Position numbers and translations under genes: made by a program. A stretch of 64,000 nucleotides of DNA, taken from assembly GCA_945983355.1 (NCBI GenBank), contig CAMFSU010000013.1, positions 1 through 64,000 of the forward strand, given 5' to 3'. The stretch is from an uncultured Clostridia bacterium. GTDB lineage: Bacteria > Bacillota > Clostridia > Oscillospirales > Acutalibacteraceae. Positions 50,607 through 58,985 of the stretch are shown here, piece by piece (the stretch's first letter is position 1; the number at the start of each line of letters is the position of its first letter). The notes under the pieces are model-generated. The model was not told where the DNA came from. It searched no databases and worked only from the letters and a program-made list of their open reading frames with translations.

Positions 50607-51665
50607 TTATTTCATTTTATCAAAAAGTTTGCTGTTTCTTGAAAAACATATAACCTTTGCAAAAAGAAAACACAGCCACACACTATTGGTTTTTAAAATA
50701 ATATTCATTATTTTTTGCGCCTTTGAACCACCTTGAGCCAATGCAATTGCTTCTTTTGTTATAGAATCCTCAAGGGTGGCCTTTATATCGCAGCGAATAT
50801 CCTTTCCTTTTAAACCTGAATATCTTGAACAATTATTTGAAAAATGGCTAAATATGTGCTTAATATGTGTGTTAGCCGCATTTGCAGCAATCTCGCCATG
50901 ATAAACCTGTCGGCTTTTTAGAATATTTTGCATAGCTAGGTATCGGTCGGTTATAAGTTTGTAAAAATTCTTTATATACGGCTGATTAGTTAATGTTTCA
51001 CGCGGCGATTTAACATAATGATAAATTGGCTTATCTATTACAGACAAAGAATTAACATGGTAAAATAGGTCTATATAGAAAAAATAATCCTCGCTATGCA
51101 TACGTTTAGAAAAAACTATATCATTTTCTAAAATTAAGTCTCTTTTTATTGCTTTGTTACAAGCGAAAGAAAAAACTTTATTTTGATCTAACGCGGAAAC
51201 TTTTGAAACTATAAACTTATTATCAGTTAAAAGTTGGCTTTTGGGGACAACCGTAACCGTATGGTCAATTTTAGTTTCACTGGTGTAAAAGTCCTGAAAA
51301 TATCCAAAAAGAATCACATCTGCCATTGTGTTTTCAGCATTGCTTATTAAAATTTCAATGGCGTTAGGTTCTAAATAGTCGTCAGCATCGACAAACAAAA
51401 TATAATTACCCGATGCGCATTTTATCCCGTTATTTCTGGCTTCTCCCGGACCGGCATTCTCTTGCGAAAGAACTTTATACTTAAAAGTTGCTTGTTGTAA
51501 CTTTAAATTAAGTTTTTCAAGCGTGTTATCCTTAGAACCGTCGTTTACAAATATTACTTCAAAACTCTTTACTGTTTGCTTATTTAAATTGTCGACCGCT
51601 TGATTAACTAAATCTTCACAATTATATACCGGCATGATAACGCTGAAAAATGGTGTTTTGTTCAT
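50607..51665 (-). CDS. glycosyltransferase family 2
   Basis: FSVIMPVYNCEDLVNQAVDNL, VNDGSKDNT, NYILFVDADDYLEP. Confidence 0.92.
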   Translation of the reverse strand: MNKTPFFSVIMPVYNCEDLVNQAVDNLNKQTVKSFEVIFVNDGSKDNTLEKLNLKLQQATFKYKVLSQENAGPGEARNNGIKCASGNYILFVDADDYLEPNAIEILISNAENTMADVILFGYFQDFYTSETKIDHTVTVVPKSQLLTDNKFIVSKVSALDQNKVFSFACNKAIKRDLILENDIVFSKRMHSEDYFFYIDLFYHVNSLSVIDKPIYHYVKSPRETLTNQPYIKNFYKLITDRYLAMQNILKSRQVYHGEIAANAANTHIKHIFSHFSNNCSRYSGLKGKDIRCDIKATLEDSITKEAIALAQGGSKAQKIMNIILKTNSVWLCFLFAKVICFSRNSKLFDKMK

Positions 51666-51666
51666 T

Positions 51667-52731
51667 TTATCTTCCTGCCTTTAATTTAGCAAAGAGCTTT
51701 GTGTTTGATGATTTTACCTTTGAAATAACACAGCTCATCATATACATAAGGCAAACGCTTTTCCATTTTATTGGCAAAAGAAGCACCTTCATATAAAGCG
51801 AGCCAGGCTTTGCAAGTTTAACCGCCCTTTGTGCAGTTTCAGAGCATATCATGTTCTTGATTTGTGCTTTCTTTTCATTAGTTGGCAGGTCGCAATTTTT
51901 GTTGGTAACATTTTCAACACAGCCGATAATTCTTTCAATATATCTTCTTGAAATAAATTCATCAATTTCGCCGTTCATAATGCCCCAATGAGCATAAAGG
52001 TCACGCATCCAACCGTTTTCTTCTTCGCGCTTATCAAACATATCGCTTCTGTAACGTGCAGTTTCGCTTTCGGCACGCTTTCTTATGAAGTGATAATACT
52101 TATTATCGGTAACGGCAACCCTTTCAATATCTCTTACAACACTTAAATTAAAGGGGAAATCATCCCAAAAGGTATTTGGGAAATAAAGCTTATTTTCCTT
52201 TATATATTCAGAAGAGAAAAGCTTGTTCCAAGGTGTATAAAGAAGATTTTTATCAAAAAGCTTGTGTGCATTTTCTCTAAATTCTTTTTGGGTTTTGTAA
52301 ACGACCGACGGCACAACCTGTTCTTGAGTAAACTTTTCCTCATCGGTATAGTAAGTATCAATATAATAACCTGCCACAACAAGCTGGCGGTCATTTTGTT
52401 GGGCTATGTTATACATATCTTCAAGCATAGTCGGCTCTGCCCAGTCATCAGAATCCATAAAATACATATACTCGCCAACCGCCAAATCAATAGCAACATT
52501 TCGGGCTGCGGGTGCGCCTGCATTTTCCTGGTGAATAACCTTAATGCGAGAATCATTTTTAGCGTATTCGTCACAAATTGCGCCGCTGTTATCGGGAGAG
52601 CCGTCATCCACTGCAAAAAGCTCCCACTCGCTAAGGGTTTGCGCCTGAATACTTTCAATCGCCTTACCTACATAATCTTCAACCCTGTACACAGGCATTA
52701 TTACACTGATTTTTACATTATTTTCCGGCAT
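51667..52731 (-). CDS. glycosyltransferase family 2
   Basis: ISVIMPVYRVEDYVGKAIESI, DDGSPDNSG, YMYFMDSDDWAEP; probable start MPENNVK. Confidence 0.92.
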   Translation of the reverse strand: MPENNVKISVIMPVYRVEDYVGKAIESIQAQTLSEWELFAVDDGSPDNSGAICDEYAKNDSRIKVIHQENAGAPAARNVAIDLAVGEYMYFMDSDDWAEPTMLEDMYNIAQQNDRQLVVAGYYIDTYYTDEEKFTQEQVVPSVVYKTQKEFRENAHKLFDKNLLYTPWNKLFSSEYIKENKLYFPNTFWDDFPFNLSVVRDIERVAVTDNKYYHFIRKRAESETARYRSDMFDKREEENGWMRDLYAHWGIMNGEIDEFISRRYIERIIGCVENVTNKNCDLPTNEKKAQIKNMICSETAQRAVKLAKPGSLYMKVLLLPIKWKSVCLMYMMSCVISKVKSSNTKLFAKLKAGR

Positions 52732-52732
52732 T

Positions 52733-53845
52733 TTAATTCTCCTCTTTAAAGCTCTTCTCAATAAGTGAAAAGGCCGATTCTATAACCTTGTCCATATCGT
52801 AATATTTATATTCCGCAAGTCTGCCGCCGAAAATTACATTTTTTTGTTCTTTCGCAAGCTCGGCGTACTTTTTATAAACCAACTGATTTTTTTCATCGTT
52901 TACGGGGTAATACGGCTCCATCCCCTCCTGCCAATCAGCAGGATATTCACGGGTGATAACAGTCTTTTCCTGTGTGCCGTATTCAAAATGCTTATGCTCG
53001 ATAACACGGGTATAGGGTGTTTCCCTGTCGGTGTAATTAACCACCGCAACGCCCTGATAATTTTCTTCGTTTAAAATTTCCGACTCGAATTTAAGACTTC
53101 TGTACTCAAGCTTTCCGAATTTATAATCAAAAAAAGAATCAAGCGTGCCGGTATAGAGAATCTTTTCACCAAGCGCATTATATTTTTCACGGTTTTGGTT
53201 ATAGTCGGTGTTAAGCTCGACATCGCATCCTTCAAAAAGGGCGTTTATGAGAAGATTATATCCACCTATCGGAATGCCTTGATAAAGGTCGTTAAAATAA
53301 TTGTTATCATAGGTGTATCTGACAGGAAGTCTTTTAATTATAAAAGCAGGAAGCTCTTTGCAATCTCTGCCCCATTGCTTTTCGGTATACCCTTTAACAA
53401 GCTTTTTGTAAATATCCTCACCAACTAAGCTTATTGCCTGTTCCTCTAAATTTTGGGGCTCGCCTTTAATTTTAGCTGTTTGCTCGGCAATTTTGGCTTT
53501 TGCCTCGGCAGGTGTTCTGACATCGCTCCACATTTTTGAAAAGGTATTCATATTAAAGGGCATATTGTAAATTTCACCCTTATAATTTGCTATTGGAGAG
53601 TTGGTATAACGGTTAAATTCCACCAAGGAATTGACAAAATCCCACACCTTACGATTGCTTGTATGGAAAATATGCGCACCGTATTTATGCACATTTATGC
53701 CTTCAATATTTTCACAATAAATATTACCGCCCAAGTGGTTTCTTTTTTCAATTACAAGGCACTTTTTACCCTGCTTCACAGCAGCGTGGGCAAAGGTTCC
53801 CGCAAAAAGTCCACCGCCAACAATAACATAGTCATACTTTCGCAT
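52733..53845 (-). CDS. glf: UDP-galactopyranose mutase
   Basis: YDYVIVGGGLFAGTFAHAA, HKYGAHIFHTSNRKVWDFV, GYTEKQWGRD; probable start MRKYDY. Confidence 0.95.
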   Translation of the reverse strand: MRKYDYVIVGGGLFAGTFAHAAVKQGKKCLVIEKRNHLGGNIYCENIEGINVHKYGAHIFHTSNRKVWDFVNSLVEFNRYTNSPIANYKGEIYNMPFNMNTFSKMWSDVRTPAEAKAKIAEQTAKIKGEPQNLEEQAISLVGEDIYKKLVKGYTEKQWGRDCKELPAFIIKRLPVRYTYDNNYFNDLYQGIPIGGYNLLINALFEGCDVELNTDYNQNREKYNALGEKILYTGTLDSFFDYKFGKLEYRSLKFESEILNEENYQGVAVVNYTDRETPYTRVIEHKHFEYGTQEKTVITREYPADWQEGMEPYYPVNDEKNQLVYKKYAELAKEQKNVIFGGRLAEYKYYDMDKVIESAFSLIEKSFKEEN

Positions 53846-54012
53846 AAAATCTTCTCCTATAATTATTCGCACAATACAGTTATTCGTTATATAGTATACC
53901 ATTTGTAATTATTAATTTCAAGTATTATATATTATTACATTATATGCCCCGCAAAATTCACACTAATAGCTTGCCGTGTCTAATACGGTTAAAATATAAC
54001 TGTTATTGAAAC

Positions 54013-54054
54013 AAAAAAGAAAGCACCAACCACTAAGGGTTGCTGCTTTCTTTT
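54013..54054. terminator. intrinsic-terminator-like hairpin
   Basis: AAAAAAGAAAGCaccAACCactaaGGGTTgctGCTTTCTTTT. Confidence 0.6.
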
Positions 54055-54172
54055 GGCTGGGGAATAGGGATTATTCAGGTGCGACGCGCCTTCCGCCTCG
54101 CTTACGCTCGTTGCCGCGCCTACCCAACAGTCCACTAGACTGTTGGGCTTAACGGCTTGTTCGAATCCCCTT
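54053..54172. other. structured, tRNA-like-ended segment at the edge of the integrated element (candidate attachment region)
   Basis: tggctggggaatagggatt ... perfect hairpin CCCAACAGTCcactaGACTGTTGGG ... GTTCGAATCCCC, immediately beside the recombinase gene. Confidence 0.4.
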
Positions 54173-55703
54173 ATTTTTTATTAAAAACAAAAACCAACCA
54201 TAAAGGTCGGTTTTTCGTTTCTGGTGGAGCAAGATTGCTCAAATCCGAACCCTGCCCCGAAGAGATACGAAAAGTGTTGGTCTTGTTCGATGTGAGGTTA
54301 TAGATAGAGGTTATCTTGAACCACCCATCGGGTTCATCCCACACAGTAACGGAGTTTACGAGCAGGTCGATAATGTGCCTACGGAAGTTCTCATCCTCGA
54401 TGTCTCCGTTGCAGAACTCAGTCAACCACCATATAATATGTTCCTTTTCTAAAACAATAATATCATCCTGTGCAACAACGAGTCGCTTTTCGGTGGCTCG
54501 TTTTTGTTTTTCTAATTCTATCAGACGAGCGGTGAGTGCATCGGAATCTGCACCTTTCTCTACCATCTTGATAAGGTTGGCGATGCTTTTCTCGATTTCT
54601 CGAAGTTCTTGCGTGAGTGCCGGAACAAGGCTCTCATTCTCAATGTCGATTCTGTTCTGTCTCACGGCGGCTTCTGCGAGTTCCTCAATGACTTCGGGCG
54701 TGAGGATTGTTAAAGCATCTTCGACCACGGCTCTCTCAATGAAATCTTTCTTCAAAGGTGTTTTATCACAGGAACGAAATCTCTTCCTTGTGGAGCAAGT
54801 GTAGTAGTTGTACTTTGCTCCTGTATGGCTCGTTCCACTCTCACCTGTCATAGAAGCCCCACAATGACCGCAGAAGAGCTTTTGTGCTAAGAGGTAATCT
54901 ACCTTAGCCTTTCCCCTCGCAGGGGCTTGTGCGTTGACTGAGAGCCGTTTCTGCACAATCTCGAATGTCTCTTTATCTACGATGGCAGGAACGCCGCCCT
55001 CGATACGCATATCCTTATATTTATAGATGCCGATGTACCGCTCATTCTTGAACATCGACTTGAAACTGTTCTTGTTAAAATCTACGCCCTTTGCGGTCTT
55101 GTACCCTTTGTTATTAAACTTCTCGCATATCTCGGCAACTGTGGCACCGTTGGCGTAGAGGTCAAATGCTTCTCTTACAATGACTGCTGCCGCTTCATCG
55201 ATGACGAGTTTCTTATCCTCGATGCGATAACCCAACGGGATATGACCGCCGATACTATGGCATTTATGAGCAGACTCATACATACCTCTCGTAATCTTTT
55301 GGGACAGTTCCTTAGAGTAGAACTCAGCCATACCTTCGAGAACTGCTTCGAGAATTACGCCCTCCGGGTTATCCGATATGTTCTCCGTGGCAGAGATGAC
55401 CCGAACGCCATTCTTTTTGAGTCTCGCCTTGTAGGTGGCAGAATCGTATCTGTTTCGAGCGAACCTGTCGAGCTTGTAAACCACGACCGCTTCCCACAAC
55501 TGCTTCTCGCTATCCTTTATCATCTTTTGGAACTGAGTACGCTTGTCGGTGTCCTTGAACGCCGATGTAGCCCTGTCGATATACTGCTCGACAACATTGT
55601 AGCCCTCTCGTTTACAGAACTCCATACAGACTCTACGCTGACCCTCTATGGACTGTTCTGTCTGCCGGTCGCTACTATACCTCATATATAAACAAACATC
55701 CAT
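54171..55703 (-). CDS. large serine recombinase / site-specific integrase
   Basis: YMRYSSDRQTEQSIEGQRRVCMEFC, YKLDRFARNRYDSATYK, zinc ribbon CGHCGASMTGESG...CSTRKRFRSCDKT; 510 aa. Confidence 0.95.
   Translation of the reverse strand: MDVCLYMRYSSDRQTEQSIEGQRRVCMEFCKREGYNVVEQYIDRATSAFKDTDKRTQFQKMIKDSEKQLWEAVVVYKLDRFARNRYDSATYKARLKKNGVRVISATENISDNPEGVILEAVLEGMAEFYSKELSQKITRGMYESAHKCHSIGGHIPLGYRIEDKKLVIDEAAAVIVREAFDLYANGATVAEICEKFNNKGYKTAKGVDFNKNSFKSMFKNERYIGIYKYKDMRIEGGVPAIVDKETFEIVQKRLSVNAQAPARGKAKVDYLLAQKLFCGHCGASMTGESGTSHTGAKYNYYTCSTRKRFRSCDKTPLKKDFIERAVVEDALTILTPEVIEELAEAAVRQNRIDIENESLVPALTQELREIEKSIANLIKMVEKGADSDALTARLIELEKQKRATEKRLVVAQDDIIVLEKEHIIWWLTEFCNGDIEDENFRRHIIDLLVNSVTVWDEPDGWFKITSIYNLTSNKTNTFRISSGQGSDLSNLAPPETKNRPLWLVFVFNKK
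54189..54215 (-). terminator. intrinsic terminator overlapping the 3' end of the recombinase CDS
   Basis: Minus strand AAAAACCGACCtttatGGTTGGTTTTT. Confidence 0.6.
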
Positions 55704-55772
55704 TATTCTAACTCCCTCAATCTTCCGTATAACTGAACCACTTCAAAAGGAATGACCTTACGGTCCGTTGGC

Positions 55773-56183
55773 TCAGCCAACAGAAGCCGTATTCTCTCCT
55801 GTATTCTTTTTTTCTATGGTATCACGGATATTGAGGATGTTCTGAATCATCAACAATCTACCTTCTTCTGTCGTTGCTCTAAAAACGCTGAGGAGGGCTT
55901 TTTCTTGTTCGGAGAGATTGGAATACCTTTCTCTTTCGATAGTATCGTGGCTCTCGTTGACTATGTTCAAAGCTCGTTTCATAAGGTCATCGTTACCCAA
56001 AAGGTAATCGGTCGATACACCAAAGTATTGTGCTAACTTAACGAGAGTTTTGCCATCGGGTGCAGAATCCTTATCCTCCCAATATTTCTGTTGATTCTTT
56101 CCGATAGAAAGCTCCTTACTTACCTGCTGCCAATTAACACCTTTGGCTGAGAGAAGTCCTTTAAGTCTTGCTGAAAACACCAT
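55773..56183 (-). CDS. HTH XRE/cI-like transcriptional repressor
   Basis: RLKGLLSAKGVNWQQVSKELSIGKNQQKYWEDKDSAPDGKTLVKLAQYFGVSTDYLLGNDD; start MVFSARL with ggaggt RBS. Confidence 0.88.
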   Translation of the reverse strand: MVFSARLKGLLSAKGVNWQQVSKELSIGKNQQKYWEDKDSAPDGKTLVKLAQYFGVSTDYLLGNDDLMKRALNIVNESHDTIERERYSNLSEQEKALLSVFRATTEEGRLLMIQNILNIRDTIEKKNTGENTASVG

Positions 56184-56193
56184 AATGATACCT

Positions 56194-56281
56194 CCAAATC
56201 CCGAAGTTCGGGAAAATTTCAAAAATAAATCCCTAAATTTTATAAAAAACTCTTGACAATCCCTAAATTGGGGATTATAAT
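56194..56281 (+). promoter_or_regulatory. divergent control region: TTGACA-N17-TATAAT promoter with three operator-like dyads
   Basis: AAATCCCGAAGTTCGGGAAAATTT, AAATCCCTAAATTTTA, AATCCCTAAATTGGGGATT (last one inside the promoter spacer). Confidence 0.75.
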
Positions 56282-56451
56282 GAGTAATGTAAACAACAAA
56301 TGGCAACACGAAAGGAAGCCCCAGCAGTTACTTTTCTGTCGGAGTTGTCTCCAATGGTCTTATGTATTGTAGCGAATCCATTATACCATTGAATCTCCTT
56401 TTTGTCAACCTTTGTTGTAATACAAATTCAAAAAAGAGAGGAGGTTTCCCA

Positions 56452-56676
56452 ATGAGAGAAGAAAGGGACAGAATCCGATTGATGCTCTATCGGAACACCC
56501 TTACAAACGCTTGGCTTGTAAATCGTCTCGAAGAAAAAGGCATTAACACCGAAAAAACTGAGATGAGTTCTGTCCTTCGTGGTGTTCGTAAGGGAGCGAA
56601 AGCAGAGAGCATCATAAAGACTTCCGTGGAGATTCTCGATTATTACGAGAAATGCTTTCCGGGAGCAAGGGACTGA
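56452..56676 (+). CDS. small phage protein (putative DNA-binding)
   Basis: MREERDRIRLMLYRNTLTNAWLVNRLEEKGINTEKTEMSSVLRGVRKGAKAESII; RBS gagaggagg. Confidence 0.7.
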   Translation: MREERDRIRLMLYRNTLTNAWLVNRLEEKGINTEKTEMSSVLRGVRKGAKAESIIKTSVEILDYYEKCFPGARD

Positions 56677-56678
56677 GT

Positions 56679-56864
56679 ATGGCTCATATAGAGAGTCCAA
56701 CTCGAAACAGTCTTGGTCGTATTCTCGCTCGTACAGTCTCACAGTATTTTGAAGATAAAGAGCATCGCCGTGAGTTTGAAGCGTGGTACGAAAAAACCTA
56801 TGGCAAAAAGTATGTTTGGAAGAAAGGAAGTAGATTAAATGATACCCAACCGCAAACGCTCTAA
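56679..56864 (+). CDS. small hypothetical protein
   Basis: ORF between phage genes; start MAHIES inferred. Confidence 0.55.
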   Translation: MAHIESPTRNSLGRILARTVSQYFEDKEHRREFEAWYEKTYGKKYVWKKGSRLNDTQPQTL

Positions 56865-57543
56865 CCCCATAAAGAAATGGTTTAGGAAGAACCTGTTTTG
56901 GTTCATTCTGTTGTCGATTGTCCTTGTGAGTATGGGCGTAGGTGTGGTTATCGGACACGCTCTACCATCTAATTCAGATTGCCCGAAAGAAACCGCATCT
57001 GCGACTACCTCGAATGAGACTATCGGAGCAACTGATTCCGAACAACCTGCACTTAACACCGACCCCGTAAAAGAGGAAACAGAACCCGTACTCGTGTATT
57101 GGGATGTACCGCTTTCCGAAGCGATGCAGGACTATATACGGATGCTGAGTGTGGAGTATTCCGTTCCCGAAGAACTCATCCTCGCAATGATTGAGGTCGA
57201 AAGTTCTTTTAGACCATCTGTTGTAAGCTCCACAGGTGATTACGGGTATATGCAGATTAACGAGTGCAATCACGAATGGCTCAAAGACGAACTCGGTGTT
57301 ACCGATTTCCTCGACCCATACCAAAACATTCTATGTGGCGTTTATATCCTGTCCGGGCATCTCGAAAAGACCGATGGCGATATTGCTAAGGCACTAATGA
57401 GATATAACAACGGTCCCACGGGTGCTTATCGTTTATGGCAAAAAGGCGTGTTTGAAACATCCTACACCAAAAAGATAACGACCGCTTATGAGTCCTACAT
57501 AGAAAAAAGCCGCCCCGATGGTGCAACATCGAAAGCGGCATAG
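56839..57543 (+). CDS. membrane-anchored lytic transglycosylase (SLT domain)
   Basis: N-terminal TM, then EELILAMIEVESSFRPSVVSSTGDYGYMQIN...NILCGVYILSGHLEKTDGDIAKALMRYNNGPTG. Confidence 0.88.
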   Translation: MIPNRKRSNPIKKWFRKNLFWFILLSIVLVSMGVGVVIGHALPSNSDCPKETASATTSNETIGATDSEQPALNTDPVKEETEPVLVYWDVPLSEAMQDYIRMLSVEYSVPEELILAMIEVESSFRPSVVSSTGDYGYMQINECNHEWLKDELGVTDFLDPYQNILCGVYILSGHLEKTDGDIAKALMRYNNGPTGAYRLWQKGVFETSYTKKITTAYESYIEKSRPDGATSKAA

Positions 57544-57588
57544 GTATAAACCCTATCGAAATTATAACACAGAGGAGCGAAAAAGTCA

Positions 57589-57732
57589 ATGTGCGATGTA
57601 ATTTGCTTGTGCTGCCAATGTGGTCGAGAAATCCACAAAGGAGAGGGCATACACGATGTCAACGATGAGAAATGGTGCGACAGATGTGTAGAAGGTTGTT
57701 ATACCTTCCCCGAAGAAAGCGATGAAGACTAA
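57589..57732 (+). CDS. 47-aa Cys-rich zinc-ribbon-like protein
   Basis: Read manually: MCDVICLCCQCGREIHKGEGIHDVNDEKWCDRCVEGCYTFPEESDED. Confidence 0.65.
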   Translation: MCDVICLCCQCGREIHKGEGIHDVNDEKWCDRCVEGCYTFPEESDED

Positions 57733-57889
57733 CCCTTGTAAACATTGTGTTCCACCGAAGAGAACACCGACCTGTCATTCCACCTGCAAAGACTACAAAG
57801 ATTGGAAAGCAGAATGGGATGCAATGCGTGAGAAGCAACGCAAAGAAAACGACTTCAACAATTCATTCAGATTTAGGAGGAAATACTAA
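57722..57889 (+). CDS. 55-aa Cys-containing phage protein
   Basis: Read manually: MKTNPCKHCVPPKRTPTCHSTCKDYKDWKAEWDAMREKQRKENDFNNSFRFRRKY; overlaps both neighbours. Confidence 0.7.
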   Translation: MKTNPCKHCVPPKRTPTCHSTCKDYKDWKAEWDAMREKQRKENDFNNSFRFRRKY

Positions 57890-58437
57890 TGGCATTTTCT
57901 AATGACAAGCTCAATATTGGTGAGCATTTTATCTACAACGGAATCGAGTTTATCTGTCTCGATATTATTGACGGGAATTACCTCGCTATGACCGCAAAGC
58001 CGTGGGCTGAGATTCCCTTTGATACCAACAATCATAACGATTGGCGTAAGTCCTCTCTTCGTAGAGTTCTTAACACCGACTTCCTCGAACTGCTCGATAA
58101 GAAGCATCTCGTAATGCAGACTTCCGACCTCATCGCAGATAACGGCGATAAGGCATATGGTACGAGCGAGGACTATGTAACGATTCTCTCCTGCGACCAA
58201 TACCGCAAGTACAGAGACATCGTACCGCTCTTCGAGGAATGGATGTGGACTCTTACTCCGTGGAGTTGCAACACCTCGTACTCGAGCATTGTGCGTAGTG
58301 TGTATACCGCGGGCAATGTCTACAGCAGCATTGCGTACCACAGTAACGGTGTTGCCCCGGCTTGTTTATTCTCATCTCAGAATCTTAAATTGTGCCGACA
58401 GGCACATCTCGTAGGAATTTCCGATGAGAACGATTAA
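57889..58437 (+). CDS. DUF6273-like / C-type-lectin-fold-like protein
   Basis: LRRVLNTDFL, WTLTPWSCNTSYSSIVRSVYTAGNVYSSIAYHSNGVAPACLF. Confidence 0.55.
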   Translation: MAFSNDKLNIGEHFIYNGIEFICLDIIDGNYLAMTAKPWAEIPFDTNNHNDWRKSSLRRVLNTDFLELLDKKHLVMQTSDLIADNGDKAYGTSEDYVTILSCDQYRKYRDIVPLFEEWMWTLTPWSCNTSYSSIVRSVYTAGNVYSSIAYHSNGVAPACLFSSQNLKLCRQAHLVGISDEND

Positions 58438-58606
58438 ACCCACGGATAGCACGAAATGTATTGAGTGCGGAGAACTCATCGGAGAAGAGGAACATTATTG
58501 GAGCAAATCACGAGGTTATCCACCCGTATTTATCCATAAGAGATGTTGGGAATCTCTTCTTCCGAAGAAAGGAGCGAAGACCGATGAGCAACAAAAAAAT
58601 CGGTAA
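58424..58606 (+). CDS. small zinc-ribbon protein
   Basis: STKCIECGELIGEEEHYW...FIHKRCWESLLPKK. Confidence 0.6.
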   Translation: MRTIKPTDSTKCIECGELIGEEEHYWSKSRGYPPVFIHKRCWESLLPKKGAKTDEQQKNR

Positions 58607-58985
58607 TGACTTTGAAGCCGAACTCTGTGAGATGCTTAGTCTCTACGGCTTTTGGTGTCATAATCTCGCCGTAAAAAGCGAAGGGCAACCTGCCGATGTT
58701 ATCGCCGCCCGTAACGGCAAGGCATACCTCATAGACTGCAAGGTGTGTAGCACTAACAAAGGCTTCGCCCTCTCCCGTATGGAAGAAAATCAAGAACTTG
58801 CGATGACTCTGTGGAAGGAGTGCGGTAACGGAGACGGATGGTTCGCCATTCTCCTCGCAGGAATCGTCTATATGATACCTCACTTCACCATAGAAGCCTT
58901 TGCTAATAGTCAAGCCTATCTTTCCCCGAAAGAGATATTCGAGTACGGAAAACCGCTTGATAAATGGGTGAAGAAATGCAAGTAA
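58584..58985 (+). CDS. RecU/VRR-NUC-like nuclease (Holliday-junction-resolvase-like)
   Basis: KKIGNDFEAELCEMLSLYGFWCHNLA...GQPADVIAARNGKAYLIDCKVC; start inferred from the overlap. Confidence 0.75.
   Translation: MSNKKIGNDFEAELCEMLSLYGFWCHNLAVKSEGQPADVIAARNGKAYLIDCKVCSTNKGFALSRMEENQELAMTLWKECGNGDGWFAILLAGIVYMIPHFTIEAFANSQAYLSPKEIFEYGKPLDKWVKKCK

Noticed and set aside
53663-53908. Plus-strand ORF overlapping the start of glf
   Set aside because: Antisense to the conserved Rossmann N-terminus of Glf; no independent support.
54053-54172. A genuine tRNA gene at the element boundary
   Set aside because: Only the ends look tRNA-like; no cloverleaf with anticodon arm could be drawn, so kept as a structured or candidate att region only.
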